From contig NZ_MSRR01000024.1 of NCBI RefSeq assembly GCF_001956585.1, forward strand, positions 1 to 64,000: 64,000 nucleotides of DNA. Direction: 5' to 3'. The translations under genes were made by a program, and so were the position numbers. Positions 49,817 through 61,612 of this stretch are shown one piece after another. How positions within the stretch are numbered: the first letter of the stretch is position 1; the number at the start of each line of letters is the position of its first letter. The notes beneath the pieces are model-generated. The model worked only from the letters and a program-made list of their open reading frames with translations. It was not told where the DNA came from and did not search any database. This DNA is from Actinomyces naeslundii (lineage in GTDB: Bacteria; Actinomycetota; Actinomycetes; Actinomycetales; Actinomycetaceae).

Positions 49817-50797
49817 TCAGGGTTCGAGCATCTCCTGAGTGAGGACAGACTCCGTGTCGGGGATGCCCAGCTCGTGCGCCTGCTTGTCCGCCATGGCCAG
49901 GAGCCGGCGGATACGTCCGGCGACGGCGTCCTTGGTCAGCTGGGGGTCGGAGAGCTGGCCGAGCTCCTCCAAGGAAGCCTGCTTGTGGGCGATCCGCAGC
50001 TGACCGGCCTGGAGCAGGTGGCCGGGGACGTCATCCCCCAGGATCTCGAAGGCGCGCTCGACCCGAGCCCCCGAGGCCACGGCGGCGCGGGCGGAGCGAC
50101 GCAGGTTCGCGTCGTCGAAGTTGGCCAGACGGTTGGCCGTCCCCCTCGACTCGCGCCGGGAACGGCGCTCGGCCCACACCTTGAAGGCCTCTGGAGCACC
50201 CATTCGCTCCAGGAGGACACCGATGGCCTCACCGTCACGGACGACCACGCGGTCGGCTCCGCGCACCTCGCGGGCCTTGGCCGAGATGTCGAAGCGCCGC
50301 GCGGCCCCCACAAGAGCCAGCGCAGCCTCGGAGCCGGGACAGGTGACCTCCAGTGAGGATGACCTACCGGGCTCGGTCAGCGAGCCTCGGGCGAGGAAGG
50401 CTCCGCGCCATGCGGCTGCGGCGGCATTGCGCCCCCCTTGGACGACGGCGACCGGCATGCCGCGCACCGGCCGTCCGCGATCGTCGACCAGGCCGGAGAG
50501 CCGGGCCAGGTCCTTGCCCCGTTGAGTCACGCGCAGCACGTAGCGGGATCCCCGGTGCAGGGATCCGCCCTGCACCACCATGACCTCGGGCTCCATCCCG
50601 TAGAGCTCCTTGAGGTGCTGGTGCAGGCGGCGTACGGCCCCGCCGTGGTCGAGCTCGGCCTCGACGACGATGCGCCCGGAGACGATGTGCAGTCCCCCGG
50701 CGAAGCGCAGCATCGCGGAGACCTCAGCCCGTCGTTGGGCGGCGTTCTCGGTGACAACGAGCGCGAGCTCATCCTTGACGGTGACCGTCAGCGACAT
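49817..50797 (-). CDS. whiA: DNA-binding regulator WhiA
   Basis: A 326-residue protein with N-terminal LAGLIDADG-like homing-endonuclease fold (without catalytic residues, reading [16 protein letters not shown]) and C-terminal helix-turn-helix ([20 protein letters not shown]). In Streptomyces it works with WhiB in sporulation; in non-sporulating relatives it affects division. AGGAG is eight bases upstream. Confidence 0.94.
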   Translation of the reverse strand: MSLTVTVKDELALVVTENAAQRRAEVSAMLRFAGGLHIVSGRIVVEAELDHGGAVRRLHQHLKELYGMEPEVMVVQGGSLHRGSRYVLRVTQRGKDLARLSGLVDDRGRPVRGMPVAVVQGGRNAAAAAWRGAFLARGSLTEPGRSSSLEVTCPGSEAALALVGAARRFDISAKAREVRGADRVVVRDGEAIGVLLERMGAPEAFKVWAERRSRRESRGTANRLANFDDANLRRSARAAVASGARVERAFEILGDDVPGHLLQAGQLRIAHKQASLEELGQLSDPQLTKDAVAGRIRRLLAMADKQAHELGIPDTESVLTQEMLEP

Positions 50798-51136
50798 TGG
50801 GTGGGCTCCTCGTGCTCGGGGTCGTAGCCGGTGCCGATGGCAACGGACGGACTATGGATATGGGTACTGCCGGCGTGACTCAGGTGCAGCCGGTGCTCCG
50901 CTCGAGAGAACCATGGGGCGGACAGCGACCGGGGCGGATGAGACGACATGGTGATGTGGTGCGGCGCCCGAAGGCGCGTCTAGGAAAATTCCTAGCAGTG
51001 CCACCCTGCTGCGGGCTGGGCGGGGACCCAAGGAATTATGAACGATGGCGAGCAGCAGGATTCTTCAATGAGTCCATTGTCACGATCCACGGGGTCCACC
51101 TAGATCTGCCGGGACCCGGCCACGCTGCCGGCCGCG
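50798..51136. other. 339-bp gap between yvcK and whiA
   Basis: No conserved reading frame seen, although these genes are often adjacent in actinobacteria. It holds the inverted repeat at 50980-50995 and thus probably a whiA promoter. Confidence 0.55.
50980..50995. promoter_or_regulatory. Inverted repeat upstream of whiA
   Basis: CTAGGAA-AA-TTCCTAG, perfect seven-base arms, stands out as AT-rich DNA about 180 bp upstream of the whiA start. Candidate operator; the binding protein is unknown. Confidence 0.45.
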
Positions 51137-52138
51137 TCAGGTCTGCCTCTCGTCGGTGACGTCGCCCAGCGCCCCCTCGAAGGCGTCCCGGAAGGCTGCT
51201 GCCAGGCGCAGCGGGTCGTGGTGACGCAGTGCCTCGCCGGTGCGCACCTGCCGTAGGACGACGGTGGCGCCCATGGCTGAGGCCACCGACTCCAGATCGG
51301 TGACGTCCTCAACGGTGGAGGGATCGGCCAGAACCACGTCCAGGCGCAGGTCGGGTGCGTACTGACGCAGGACCCGCAGGTGATCGGCGCTGGTCATCCC
51401 ATCAGTCTCGCCCTGCTGCGCGGAGAGGTTGAGGACCACGACCTTGCGGGCCGAGGTGCCCACCAGGGCCTGGCGCATGGAGGGAAGAATGAGATGCGGG
51501 AGCACCGACGTGTACCAGGACCCCGGCCCCAGAACCACCCAGTCCGCCTCATCAATGGCCCGCAGCGCCTCAGGGTGGGCATCGGCATCCTGCGGAACGA
51601 TCCCCACGTTCTCCAGGCGTCCTCGGGCTGAGGCCACCGCCACCTGTCCACTGACCCTGCTGCTGGTACCGCCTGAGACGATATCCGCCTCGATGACCAG
51701 GGGTGAGGATGACATGGGCACGACCCGGCCGTGGATCGTCAGCAGTCGTCCCACCCAGTCGAGTCCGGCGACGTCGTCTCCCAGCAGCTGCCACAGCGCC
51801 AGGATGAGCAGGTTTCCCAAGGCGTGGTTATCGAGCTCCCCGTGCCCCTCAAACCGGTGCTGGAGCACGTCCCGCCAGGTCAGCCCCCACTCGGAGTCCT
51901 CGCACAGGGAGGCCAGCGCCATCCGCAGGTCCCCCGGCGGCAGGCAGTCGAACTCCCGACGCAGACGCCCCGAGGACCCGCCGTCATCGGCGACGGTGAC
52001 GACGGCGGTGAGCCGGTGGGTGACGTGCCGCAGCGCCCGGAGCGTGGCGGACAGGCCGTGCCCGCCCCCCAGGGCCACGACGGCGGGCCCCTCCTCGCCT
52101 CGGCGGGGCCACCCGGCTACATCGATCGTCGTTCCCAC
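51137..52138 (-). CDS. yvcK: YvcK/CofD-like UDP-sugar-binding factor
   Basis: A 333-residue protein with VVALGGGHGLSATLRALR near residue 20 and VTVADDGGSSGRLRREFDC near 47, the hallmarks of the YvcK (gluconeogenesis factor) family, which binds UDP-GlcNAc and affects peptidoglycan precursor supply. GTG start three bases after rapZ, so coupled. Confidence 0.92.
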   Translation of the reverse strand: MGTTIDVAGWPRRGEEGPAVVALGGGHGLSATLRALRHVTHRLTAVVTVADDGGSSGRLRREFDCLPPGDLRMALASLCEDSEWGLTWRDVLQHRFEGHGELDNHALGNLLILALWQLLGDDVAGLDWVGRLLTIHGRVVPMSSSPLVIEADIVSGGTSSRVSGQVAVASARGRLENVGIVPQDADAHPEALRAIDEADWVVLGPGSWYTSVLPHLILPSMRQALVGTSARKVVVLNLSAQQGETDGMTSADHLRVLRQYAPDLRLDVVLADPSTVEDVTDLESVASAMGATVVLRQVRTGEALRHHDPLRLAAAFRDAFEGALGDVTDERQT

Positions 52139-52141
52139 TGG

Positions 52142-53116
52142 CTACTCCCGTCCCAGGTCACGGTGCTGGACAACAACCTCGAAGCCCGCTCTACGCAGCC
52201 TGGCTCCGAGCCGCTCCGCTGAGGCCACGGAGCGGTGCTTGCCACCGGTGCATCCCACAGCCAGGGTAACGTGGGGCTTGAGTTCATCAATGTACTGCGG
52301 GAGTGCGGGAATGAGCAGGTCCGCGTACCCGTCGACGAAGGCGCCCGCCCCCTTCTGGGCGAAGACGTAGTCGGCCACCGGGGCGTCACGGCCGGTGAGG
52401 TGGCGCAGCTCGGAGACCCAGTAGGGGTTGGGGATGAAGCGCACGTCCAGGACGTGGTCGGCATCCAGGGGAATGCCGTACTTGAACCCGAAGGACATGA
52501 CATTGATGCGCAGGGCCAGGTCGGACTCGTGGGCCACGAGCTCACGCACTCGGCGGGCAAGGTCGTGAACGGAGTAGTCGGAGGTGTCGATGACGATATC
52601 GGCCACGCCCCGCAGTCCCCCGAGGAGAGTGCGTTCGTGCTCGATCCCGTCCAGGACGGAGCCGTTGCCCTGCAGGGGGTGGGGCCTGCGGGAGGACTCG
52701 AAGCGCCTGACCAGGACGGCGTCGGAGGCGTCCAGGAAGATGAGCCGTACGTCGGTGCCGTTGTCGCGGACCTTGCGCAGGTAGTCCATGAAGTGGGAGA
52801 AGAACTCGCGGCTGCGCACGTCGACGACGGCGGCCAGCCGGTGCACACCGGCTCCGACCGTGGTCATCATGCCGGACAGGGCCGGCAGCAGCTGGGGCGG
52901 CAGGTTATCCACCACGTACCAGTCGAGGTCCTCCAGAGCGTTGGCCGCGCGCGAGCGCCCGGCCCCGGACATGCCCGTGACAATGATCAGCTCGGGCCGT
53001 TCGGCGGGCGGAACCGGAGGGGTGGCCTCATCGAGGGCCGGGATCTCGATGGGAACCGTGTCCTGAAGCCGCTTGCGCTTGCCGGAGGAGGGCTGAGGGC
53101 GGCGCTCGTCATGCAT
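52142..53116 (-). CDS. rapZ: RapZ-like nucleotide-binding adapter
   Basis: A 324-residue protein with Walker A-like [19 protein letters not shown] near residue 46, [13 protein letters not shown], and C-terminal DVRFIPNPY and [17 protein letters not shown]. In E. coli RapZ controls GlmS through small RNAs; in Gram-positives (YvcJ) the role is less clear. First gene of rapZ-yvcK-(gap)-whiA. Confidence 0.93.
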   Translation of the reverse strand: MHDERRPQPSSGKRKRLQDTVPIEIPALDEATPPVPPAERPELIIVTGMSGAGRSRAANALEDLDWYVVDNLPPQLLPALSGMMTTVGAGVHRLAAVVDVRSREFFSHFMDYLRKVRDNGTDVRLIFLDASDAVLVRRFESSRRPHPLQGNGSVLDGIEHERTLLGGLRGVADIVIDTSDYSVHDLARRVRELVAHESDLALRINVMSFGFKYGIPLDADHVLDVRFIPNPYWVSELRHLTGRDAPVADYVFAQKGAGAFVDGYADLLIPALPQYIDELKPHVTLAVGCTGGKHRSVASAERLGARLRRAGFEVVVQHRDLGRE

Positions 53117-53237
53117 ACCCCAAGCATCGCACGTCCAGGCGCCTCCGCCCGCCGACGAGGCCGGATTACCGGTAGCGTTTCACCGTTGCCCGTACTCACT
53201 GCCGCCGGTTCTCGGCAGCCAGACGTCAGGAGGCCCC

Positions 53238-54527
53238 ATGAGCCCCTCCCCTTCTTCCGACCAGAGCGCTCACCCGTCCCCCTCCGCGTCCCAGGGGAGT
53301 GCGGCGCCTCAGCCCGGCGCCCCGGTCCTGGGCACGCCCTGGACCCGCAGCGCGACGAAGGTGGCGTTGCTGGGCGCCGGCGAGATCGGCAAGGAGGTGA
53401 CGATCGCGCTCAGCCGCCTGGGTGTGGAGGTCACGGCCATTGACCGCTATGACGGGGCGCCGGCCCAGCAGGTCGCCCATAACGCCCTGACGGTGGACAT
53501 GAGCGACCCCACGGCGCTCACAGCCGCGATCCGCTCCAGCGGCGCCACGATCGTCGTCCCGGAGATCGAGGCACTGGCCACCGACGCCCTCGTGGCCCTG
53601 GAGCAGTCCGGTGAGGTACGGGTGGTGCCCACGGCCCTCGCGACGCAGCTGACGATGAACCGTGAGGGGATCCGCCGTCTGGCGGCCGAGGAGCTGGGCC
53701 TGCCGACCAGCCCCTATGCCTTCGCCTCCAGCCCGGAGGAGCTGGCAGCGGGCGCCCAGCAGGTGGGCTTCCCCTGCCTGGTCAAGCCGGTCATGTCGTC
53801 GTCGGGCCACGGCCAGTCAGTGGTGCGCGGCCCGGAGGATCTGGACGCGGCATGGCACTACGCGGCCACCGACGGGCGCGTGGACCGGGGCCGGGTCATC
53901 GTGGAGGGCTTCGTCCGCTTCGACACCGAGATCACCCTGCTCACGGTGCGCTGGCGCGACCCGGGTACCGGAGAGACGGTGACGAGCTTCTGCGAGCCGA
54001 TCGGGCACCGACAGGTCGACGGGGACTACGTGGAGTCCTGGCAACCGCAGAACCTGAGTCCGGTGGCCCTGGAGCGGGCCCACCAGGTGGCCCGGGCCGT
54101 CACCACGGCGCTGGGCGGGTGGGGGCTGTTCGGCGTCGAGCTGTTCATCTGCGGGGAGGAGGTTCTCTTCTCCGAGGTCTCACCGCGCCCGCACGACACC
54201 GGCCTGGTGACACTGGCGAGTCAGCGCCTGAGCGAGTTCGAGCTGCACGCCCGTGCCCTGCTGGGCCTGCCTGTGGACACCTCGCTGCGCTCCCCCGGCG
54301 CCTCGGCGACCATCAAGGCGACGGGCGAGTCCGCCCCTGGCGAGGGCGTGAGCTTCGCCGGCCTGGATGAGGCGCTCGTGCAGGACGGGGTGGACCTGCG
54401 ACTGTTCGGCAAGCCCGAGGCCCACCCGGGTCGACGCCTGGGCGTCGTGGTGGCCTGCGCCGACGACGTACAGGTCGCCGTCGACCGGGCCCGGGCCGCG
54501 GCCCGGGCAATCCGTCCCAGCGTCTGA
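53238..54527 (+). CDS. purT: Formate-dependent phosphoribosylglycinamide formyltransferase
   Basis: Makes formyl-GAR from GAR, formate and ATP in purine synthesis. A 429-residue ATP-grasp enzyme with [20 protein letters not shown] near residue 36, [29 protein letters not shown] near 180 and [15 protein letters not shown] near 315. Length and these motifs separate it from PurK. AGGAGG lies four bases upstream of the ATG. Confidence 0.93.
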   Translation: MSPSPSSDQSAHPSPSASQGSAAPQPGAPVLGTPWTRSATKVALLGAGEIGKEVTIALSRLGVEVTAIDRYDGAPAQQVAHNALTVDMSDPTALTAAIRSSGATIVVPEIEALATDALVALEQSGEVRVVPTALATQLTMNREGIRRLAAEELGLPTSPYAFASSPEELAAGAQQVGFPCLVKPVMSSSGHGQSVVRGPEDLDAAWHYAATDGRVDRGRVIVEGFVRFDTEITLLTVRWRDPGTGETVTSFCEPIGHRQVDGDYVESWQPQNLSPVALERAHQVARAVTTALGGWGLFGVELFICGEEVLFSEVSPRPHDTGLVTLASQRLSEFELHARALLGLPVDTSLRSPGASATIKATGESAPGEGVSFAGLDEALVQDGVDLRLFGKPEAHPGRRLGVVVACADDVQVAVDRARAAARAIRPSV

Positions 54528-54557
54528 GTCGGCCGCCCGGGTCCGGAATCGCAGCGC

Positions 54558-56045
<1,488 letters not shown>

Positions 56046-56075
56046 TCAGTTTCGGTTCATCGGTTAGGTATCGGT

Positions 56076-57926
56076 TCAGTGGTCGATCTCGACCACGGTG
56101 GTACTGGTGGTGACCTCACCATCAACGATCGGGACGACGGCGCCCAACGAGGCGGTGTTGGTGACGACGAGGATCGTGGTGGGGTCGTAACCAGCGTCGC
56201 GAATCGCCTTGAGATCAGCGTCTACCAGAGGCTCACCGCGCCCGACTCGTTCACCGGCGCTCACTTTGGGGGTGAACCCCTCTCCCTTGAGATTGACGGT
56301 GTCCAGGCCGACGTGGATGAGGACCTCCACACCGTCGTCGGTCTTGATGCCGTAGGCATGGCCGGAGTCCATGGCGGTGACGACGGTCCCAGATGCCGGT
56401 GCGACGACGTGGCCGTCGGAGGGGACGATGCCGACTCCGTTGCCGAGGGCCCCGGAGGAGAAGACCGGGTCGGCGACGTTCTCCAGCGGCATGGCAGATC
56501 CGTTCATCGGTGAGGTGAGCGCGGTGGTGGGCTCGGCATCACTCTCCTCGGAAAGGACCGGGGAGGGCTCATCCGGGGACGGGTCCTTGAATCCGAGGAT
56601 GAGGGTGAGAGCCAGGGAGATGACGACGGCGACGACCATACCGATGAAGACCAGGACGAGGTTTCCGTGGTTAATCAGCGCAGGAATACCGATGAGGGAG
56701 GGGAAGACGAAGGAGGTAGTTGCCCCGTTTCCTGCTGCGACAATAACGCCACCCGCAGCACCGCCGATGCAGCCGTAGAGGAAGGGACGTTTGAGAGGCA
56801 GGTTGACACCGTAGATCCCGGGCTCGGTAATGCCGGCCAGGAAACCGGACAGCGAGGCCGGTCCGGCCAGCTCCCGCATCTTCATGCTTCGTGTGCGGAT
56901 CATGACACCGAGGGTCGCGGCCGCCTGGGCCAGCACGGCGGGGAAGATCGGCCCCGCCATGAGGGAGAAGCCCGGGTCGTTGTACTGGGCGATCATGACC
57001 GGTACCAGGCCCCAGTGCACACCGAACATGACGAAGACCTGCCAGAAGGCTCCCATGACGGCGCCCGCCACCCAGGGCACGTGCTCGAAAAGCGCGTTCA
57101 TCAACGAGGCGATGCCGTTCGACGCCGCGGTCGTCACCGGGCCGACAGTGATGAGGGTCAGGGGGACCATGATGAGCAGCACGAGCAACGGCACTGAGAA
57201 GTTGCGGATGGCTGAGGGCAGAATCCTGGTCAGCCAACGCTGTAGATGGGACTGGAACCACACGGCCACAATGATCGGGACAAGAGAGGACGTGTAGGAG
57301 GCCATGACCACCGGAATACCGAAGAAGGTGACCTGGCCGCCGGCGTCGTTGAGCGCGACGATCTCGGGATACACCAGGGCTCCGGCCAGGGCCACGGCTG
57401 TCATCTCATTGGCTTTGAAGTAGCGCGCCGAGGTGATGGCCAGCAGGATCGGTAGGAAGTACAGGGCTGAGTCACCCGCGGCATTGAGGATCGTGTGGGT
57501 GGTGGAGTCCTCCTTCAGCCATCCCAGCGTCGTTGTCAGCGTCAGAAATGCCTTGATGAGGCCGGTTCCCGCAAGCGTCCACACCACGGGGTTGATGAGG
57601 GCCGAGACCATCTTGATGAACCGGTCGAACAGGTTGCCGTCGTTGCCGGTCGATTCATCGTCGTCGCCGGTCAGGTTGGTGAGCCTGACCAGTTCTTCGT
57701 GGAGCAGCGGCACGTCGTTGCCGATGACCACTTGGTACTGGCCGCCGGCCTGTACCACAGTGACGACGCCGTCGAGTGCTTTAACAGCCTCGGTGGAGGC
57801 CTTGGACTCATCCTTGAGAACGAATCGCATACGGGTTGCGCAGTGGGTCATGGAGGCGATGTTCTCCTCGCCTCCGATATTGTCCAGCAGCCGCGGCGCC
57901 AGCGCCGCATAGTCGACCTTCGCCAT
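56076..57926 (-). CDS. bglP: Beta-glucoside PTS transporter EIIBCA
   Basis: A 616-residue membrane transporter and kinase for aryl- or di-beta-glucosides. EIIB phosphocysteine Cys29 in MTHCATRMRFVL, EIIC helices from about residue 100 to 460, and EIIA phospho-His in VEVLIHVGLDTVNL. The ATG at 57926 has AGGAGG seven bases upstream. Substrate type is inferred from the following GH1 gene and the preceding antiterminator. Confidence 0.92.
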   Translation of the reverse strand: MAKVDYAALAPRLLDNIGGEENIASMTHCATRMRFVLKDESKASTEAVKALDGVVTVVQAGGQYQVVIGNDVPLLHEELVRLTNLTGDDDESTGNDGNLFDRFIKMVSALINPVVWTLAGTGLIKAFLTLTTTLGWLKEDSTTHTILNAAGDSALYFLPILLAITSARYFKANEMTAVALAGALVYPEIVALNDAGGQVTFFGIPVVMASYTSSLVPIIVAVWFQSHLQRWLTRILPSAIRNFSVPLLVLLIMVPLTLITVGPVTTAASNGIASLMNALFEHVPWVAGAVMGAFWQVFVMFGVHWGLVPVMIAQYNDPGFSLMAGPIFPAVLAQAAATLGVMIRTRSMKMRELAGPASLSGFLAGITEPGIYGVNLPLKRPFLYGCIGGAAGGVIVAAGNGATTSFVFPSLIGIPALINHGNLVLVFIGMVVAVVISLALTLILGFKDPSPDEPSPVLSEESDAEPTTALTSPMNGSAMPLENVADPVFSSGALGNGVGIVPSDGHVVAPASGTVVTAMDSGHAYGIKTDDGVEVLIHVGLDTVNLKGEGFTPKVSAGERVGRGEPLVDADLKAIRDAGYDPTTILVVTNTASLGAVVPIVDGEVTTSTTVVEIDH

Positions 57927-57963
57927 TGATGTCCTCCTGAGTGAGCAACCGCTTCCAGGAAAC

Positions 57964-58016
57964 AAAAAAGACCCGAGACAGTGACAGCGCGTGAACGCTG
58001 GAGTGTCTCAGGTCTT
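57964..58016 (-). terminator. Regulated terminator in bglP leader
   Basis: On the minus strand an AAGACC-x-GAGACA type stem (58004-58016 with 57968-57980, 12 of 13 paired) is followed by a run of six T (bases 57964-57969 as A on the plus strand). It overlaps the RAT site at 58010-58037, so only one of the two structures can form. Confidence 0.88.
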
Positions 58017-58037
58017 GCCCCGGTCGGGTCACAATCC
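58010..58037 (-). promoter_or_regulatory. RAT (ribonucleic antiterminator) site for BglG/LicT protein
   Basis: The minus strand reads GGATTGTGAC then a short variable part and GGGCAAGACCT, close to the BglG/SacY/LicT RAT consensus. It ends inside the left arm of the terminator. The LicT homologue encoded just upstream would bind here and allow read-through when beta-glucosides are present. Confidence 0.88.
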
Positions 58038-58068
58038 TACGAATTCCTTGCCGGAATTCACTAGAAAC

Positions 58069-58095
58069 AATATAAACAATCGAACCATCGAACAA
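58069..58095 (-). promoter_or_regulatory. Possible bglP promoter
   Basis: Minus strand TTGTTC (58090-58095) and TATATT (58069-58074) are separated by 15 bases, somewhat short. It would give a transcript beginning just before the RAT site, independent of licT. Confidence 0.4.
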
Positions 58096-58109
58096 GACAG
58101 AATTTTGTG

Positions 58110-58967
58110 TTACGCGTCACTCTGCGTGGCCTGCTGCAGGGAGGAGGTCAACCGGGCAACGTGCAGGGCGAGGTAGGCGGTCTCATCATCGGTGACGGCG
58201 GTATTCAGGCGAATCTCCAGCAGATCCCTGATACGCCGGGCCACTCTGTAGGCATCGGGATCGGAGATGCGCAGGGCCTCAGCGACCAGGGAGGACGTAC
58301 CGTCCTCGATCTGCACCGCGGTGCGTGCGCGTACCAGGAAGTAACGCAGGTGGACCGCGAAGCGCGCAGCGTTGACGGAGTCCGCATCGAAGGCTTCGCC
58401 AAAGGACTTCTCCAGCAGCCGCATGACCTGACCAATGAGTCTCGACTGCTCGCTGGCGGCCTGGGCCGAGGGAGCGCCGATCGCAGCGGTGAAGAGGTGG
58501 AGGGCCAGTGCGACAGCCTCACCGCCAGGCAGCTGGACCTCTTGCGCGGCGTTGATCTCCTCGACCATGGCCTCAGCCAGCCGCAGCTCCTCGGGATGCA
58601 GGTGGGCGACCTCGGCACGCAGCGGATAGTCCATGGTCAGCCCTTGGCAGACGCGCGCCATGGCCTGGTTGATGTGGTCGACAACGGCGATCAGGGTCGA
58701 GGAGGGAACATCCGTGTTCAGGCCCCGGGCCGCCTTGCGGAAGACCCGCTCAATGAGTGCCAAGCGCTCCAGCGGGATCCCGGCGATGACCTCCGCCACC
58801 GATTGGGCATTATCGGCCGGGATGTAGCGACGGGAGATGAGAGAGGCGTCGACGTCCTGGCCGCGCTTGCGCTGAAAGCCGAGGCCTCGGCCAGTCAGGA
58901 TCGCCTCACGCCCAATCTCGTCGCGCGCGAGCACGACGTTGTTATTGAGCACTCGCAGTATCTCCAC
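58110..58967 (-). CDS. licT: BglG/LicT-family transcriptional antiterminator
   Basis: A 285-residue RNA-binding regulator. The N-terminal co-antiterminator domain reads VEILRVLNNNVVLARDEIGR, followed by two PRD domains with regulatory His residues (LTMDYPLRAEVAHLHPEEL in PRD1, and LRYFLVRARTAVQ and LALHVARLTSSLQ in PRD2). PTS components phosphorylate these to couple sugar uptake to expression. The GTG at 58967 gives the usual length; 21 extra codons to 59030 are not conserved. Confidence 0.92.
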   Translation of the reverse strand: MEILRVLNNNVVLARDEIGREAILTGRGLGFQRKRGQDVDASLISRRYIPADNAQSVAEVIAGIPLERLALIERVFRKAARGLNTDVPSSTLIAVVDHINQAMARVCQGLTMDYPLRAEVAHLHPEELRLAEAMVEEINAAQEVQLPGGEAVALALHLFTAAIGAPSAQAASEQSRLIGQVMRLLEKSFGEAFDADSVNAARFAVHLRYFLVRARTAVQIEDGTSSLVAEALRISDPDAYRVARRIRDLLEIRLNTAVTDDETAYLALHVARLTSSLQQATQSDA

Positions 58968-58987
58968 GAGCCGATTGTGCCATGAGC

Positions 58988-59017
58988 CGCTCGCCCCCGA
59001 ATGACGAAGGGCGAGCG
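58988..59017 (-). terminator. Hairpin between mop gene and licT
   Basis: A perfect nine-base-pair stem (58988-58996 with 59009-59017), 12-base loop, 66 bp after the stop of the Mop gene and 20 bp ahead of licT. Probably ends the uvrC-mop transcript. Confidence 0.6.
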
Positions 59018-59083
59018 ACCACTGGCACAAGATGGGAGACGCCCGAGGCAGCCCCGATGCCGGTGAGACCGACTCAGTCCTGC

Positions 59084-59296
59084 TCAGTCCTGAAGGCCCA
59101 CCATGACGGAGGACGCCTTGACGACGGCGACCGCCTTCTTACCCTCTGCCAGCTCGAGCTCCTCGATGGCCGCGTTGGTGATGGAGGAGGTGATGATGAC
59201 ACCGGGAGCGACCTCGATCTTGACAACGCCGTTGACGGCGCCCTTCTCAATGGAGACGACGGTGCCGGGCAGCTGGTTGCGGGCGGAGATCCTCAT
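59084..59296 (-). CDS. mop: Molybdopterin/molybdate-binding (Mop, TOBE) protein
   Basis: A 70-residue single TOBE domain: RISARNQLPGTVVSIEKG, then VNGVVKIEVAPGVIITSSIT and AVAVVKASSVMVG. Such molbindins store or sense molybdate. The ATG at 59296 is chosen since AAAGGAA lies five to seven bases upstream. No molybdate transporter or cofactor genes are nearby; it may be cotranscribed with uvrC 54 bp upstream. Confidence 0.88.
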   Translation of the reverse strand: MRISARNQLPGTVVSIEKGAVNGVVKIEVAPGVIITSSITNAAIEELELAEGKKAVAVVKASSVMVGLQD

Positions 59297-59350
59297 GAGG
59301 GTTTCCTTTCGAGTTGATGTCTGCTCAGCCCAGCGCACTGTGAAATCGCA

Positions 59351-61507
59351 CTACTGTTTGTTTTCTGGACTGTTGAGGTGAGCCACAATAGTACCTGCCA
59401 GAGCCGGCCCGATACCCTTGACGCGGGTGATGTCGTCCACCTCGGCCTGCCGAATGCGTTTGACGGATCCGAACTCGCGCAGGAGAGCCGCCTGTCGGGC
59501 GGGCCCGAGACCGGGAACGCCGTCCAGTACCGAGCGGGTCATCCCGGCCGAGCGCTTCTTGCGGTGGTGGGTGATGGCGAATCGGTGGGACTCGTCGCGC
59601 AGGTGCTGGAGCAGGTAGAGGGCAGGCGAGGTACGCGGCAGGATGACGGGGAACTCCTCCCCCGGCATCCAGACCTCCTCCAGGCGCTTGGCCAGACCGA
59701 TGAGTGGAACATCGATGCCGAGCTCGTCGAGGACCGAACGGGCGGCGTTGACCTGCGGCAGACCGCCGTCGACGACGACGAGCCCGGGCGCGTAGGAGAA
59801 GCGCCGGGCCTTGCCGGTCTCGGGGTCGATAGGACCGGAGGCGACGGCGATACCCTCGGCGTCCTCGATCTCCTCGGCCGCACGGGCGGCCGCCTCGCCC
59901 TGTCCCTGCTCAGCGATGAGCCGCTTGAACCTCCGGGTGAGGACCTCGTGCATGGCTGCAGTGTCATCGGTCGCCCCGTTGCCGTCCTGGCCGCGCACGG
60001 TGAAGCGGCGATAGTCGGACTTGCGCGGCGCACCGTCCTCGAAGACCACCATGGAGCCGACCTGGTAGGTGCCCTGGGTGTGGGAGATGTCGTAGCACTC
60101 GACGCGCAGGGGTGCCTCGGGCAGGTCGAGGGCCTCGGCGAGCTCATCAAGAGCGAGAGTGCGCTGGGTGAGGTCACCGGCACGACGGGTCTTGTGCAGG
60201 CGCAGGGCTTCCTCAGCGTTCCTACGCACCGTGTCCATGAGAGCAGCCTTGTCCCCGCGCTGCGGAACACGCAGATCGACCTTCCCTCCGCGAAGCCCCT
60301 CCAACCACGCACGCACGGTGGCGGCGTTGCTGGGCATCTCGGGGACCAGGATCTCCCGAGGCACCGCGGTGGTGGCTGTGTGGGCGACATCGTCGACACT
60401 GGTGGCCGCCGACTCGCCGTTGCGTCGGGAGGCGGCACCGCTGGAACCGTTGGGACCGCTGCGGGGCTGGGGGCTGGAGGGGGCGCGGTCGCCCACCCCG
60501 ACCGAGGTGGTGGTGCCCGAGGAGGCGGGGGCTCCGCCCTGGTGGACGGCGCCGTCGTCGGCAGGATCGAGAAGGGAGGCGTAGACCTGCTCGAGGAGAC
60601 GTTCGATGAGCTCGGAGTCTTCGGCGTCGTCAATGAGATCGACGACCCAGCCGCGCTGTCCGCGCACCCGGCCACCACGCACGTGAAAGACCTGGACCGC
60701 AGCCTCGAGCTCGTCGCGGACCAGGGCGAAAACGTCAGCATCAGTAGCATCGGGCAGGACGACGGCGTTGCCCTCGATGACCTTGCGCAGCGCGGCGGCG
60801 TCGTCGCGCAGGCGGGCGGCCTTCTCGAAGTCGAGGGCTGCTGCGGCAGCCTTCATCTCCGACTCCACCTGGCGCAGATAGGGACCGGTTCGGCCGGCCA
60901 TGAAGGCGCAGAAGTCCTCGGCGAGCGCCCGGTGGTTTTCCGGATTGATGCGACCCACGCACGGCGCCGAGCACTTGTCGATATAGCCCAGCAGGCAGGG
61001 GCGGCCTGATGCCTGGGCACGGCGAAAGACGCCGGCTGAGCAGGAACGGACGGGGAAGACGCGCAGCAGCTGGTCGACGGTCTCGCGGATGGACCAGGCC
61101 TGGACGAAGGGCCCGAAGTAGCGGGTCCCGGGCTTGCGGGCCCCGCGGACCACCTGAACCCGGGGGTAGGTCTCCCCCATCGTCACCGCCAGGTAGGGAT
61201 AGGACTTGTCATCCTTGTACATGACGTTGAAACGGGGGTTGAACTCCTTGATCCAGGAGTACTCCAGGGCCAGGGACTCCACCTCGGTGGATACGACGGT
61301 CCACTCCACGGCGCAGGCGGTGGTCACCATCTTCTGGGTGCGCGGGTGCAGGGCAGCGAGGTCCTGGAAGTAGCTGGACAGGCGCTGGCGCAGGTTCTTG
61401 GCCTTGCCGACGTAGACGACACGTGCCTGATCGTCCAGGAACCGGTAGACGCCCGGGGACGTGGGGATCTCGCCCGGGGCGGGACGGTACGTCGAGGGGT
61501 CGGCCAT
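59351..61507 (-). CDS. uvrC: Excinuclease ABC subunit C
   Basis: Makes both incisions in nucleotide excision repair with UvrA and UvrB. A 718-residue protein: GIY-YIG domain [20 protein letters not shown] near residue 19, Cys-rich [14 protein letters not shown]-like part near 170, UVR motif near 225, RNase H-like C-terminal nuclease ([15 protein letters not shown]) and a tandem helix-hairpin-helix end ([30 protein letters not shown]). Between UVR and RNase H parts, about residues 315-380 are a Ser/Gly/Ala/Pro-rich low-complexity insert. Confidence 0.95.
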   Translation of the reverse strand: MADPSTYRPAPGEIPTSPGVYRFLDDQARVVYVGKAKNLRQRLSSYFQDLAALHPRTQKMVTTACAVEWTVVSTEVESLALEYSWIKEFNPRFNVMYKDDKSYPYLAVTMGETYPRVQVVRGARKPGTRYFGPFVQAWSIRETVDQLLRVFPVRSCSAGVFRRAQASGRPCLLGYIDKCSAPCVGRINPENHRALAEDFCAFMAGRTGPYLRQVESEMKAAAAALDFEKAARLRDDAAALRKVIEGNAVVLPDATDADVFALVRDELEAAVQVFHVRGGRVRGQRGWVVDLIDDAEDSELIERLLEQVYASLLDPADDGAVHQGGAPASSGTTTSVGVGDRAPSSPQPRSGPNGSSGAASRRNGESAATSVDDVAHTATTAVPREILVPEMPSNAATVRAWLEGLRGGKVDLRVPQRGDKAALMDTVRRNAEEALRLHKTRRAGDLTQRTLALDELAEALDLPEAPLRVECYDISHTQGTYQVGSMVVFEDGAPRKSDYRRFTVRGQDGNGATDDTAAMHEVLTRRFKRLIAEQGQGEAAARAAEEIEDAEGIAVASGPIDPETGKARRFSYAPGLVVVDGGLPQVNAARSVLDELGIDVPLIGLAKRLEEVWMPGEEFPVILPRTSPALYLLQHLRDESHRFAITHHRKKRSAGMTRSVLDGVPGLGPARQAALLREFGSVKRIRQAEVDDITRVKGIGPALAGTIVAHLNSPENKQ

Positions 61508-61577
61508 GCCCGCTAGGGTAGACGCCGACCGACCTTGCCCACGACATGCTGCCCCGCAGCCAGTCGCCCGAAGAGCA

Positions 61578-61606
61578 AAGGCCCGAGCCAGCAGGGCTCA
61601 GGCCTT
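61578..61606 (-). terminator. Terminator behind the minus-strand tRNA cluster
   Basis: Stem of 11 pairs with one mismatch (61578-61589 with 61595-61606) and a five-base loop, directly after tRNA-Val on the minus strand and followed by T-rich sequence. Confidence 0.75.
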
Positions 61607-61612
61607 CGTATG

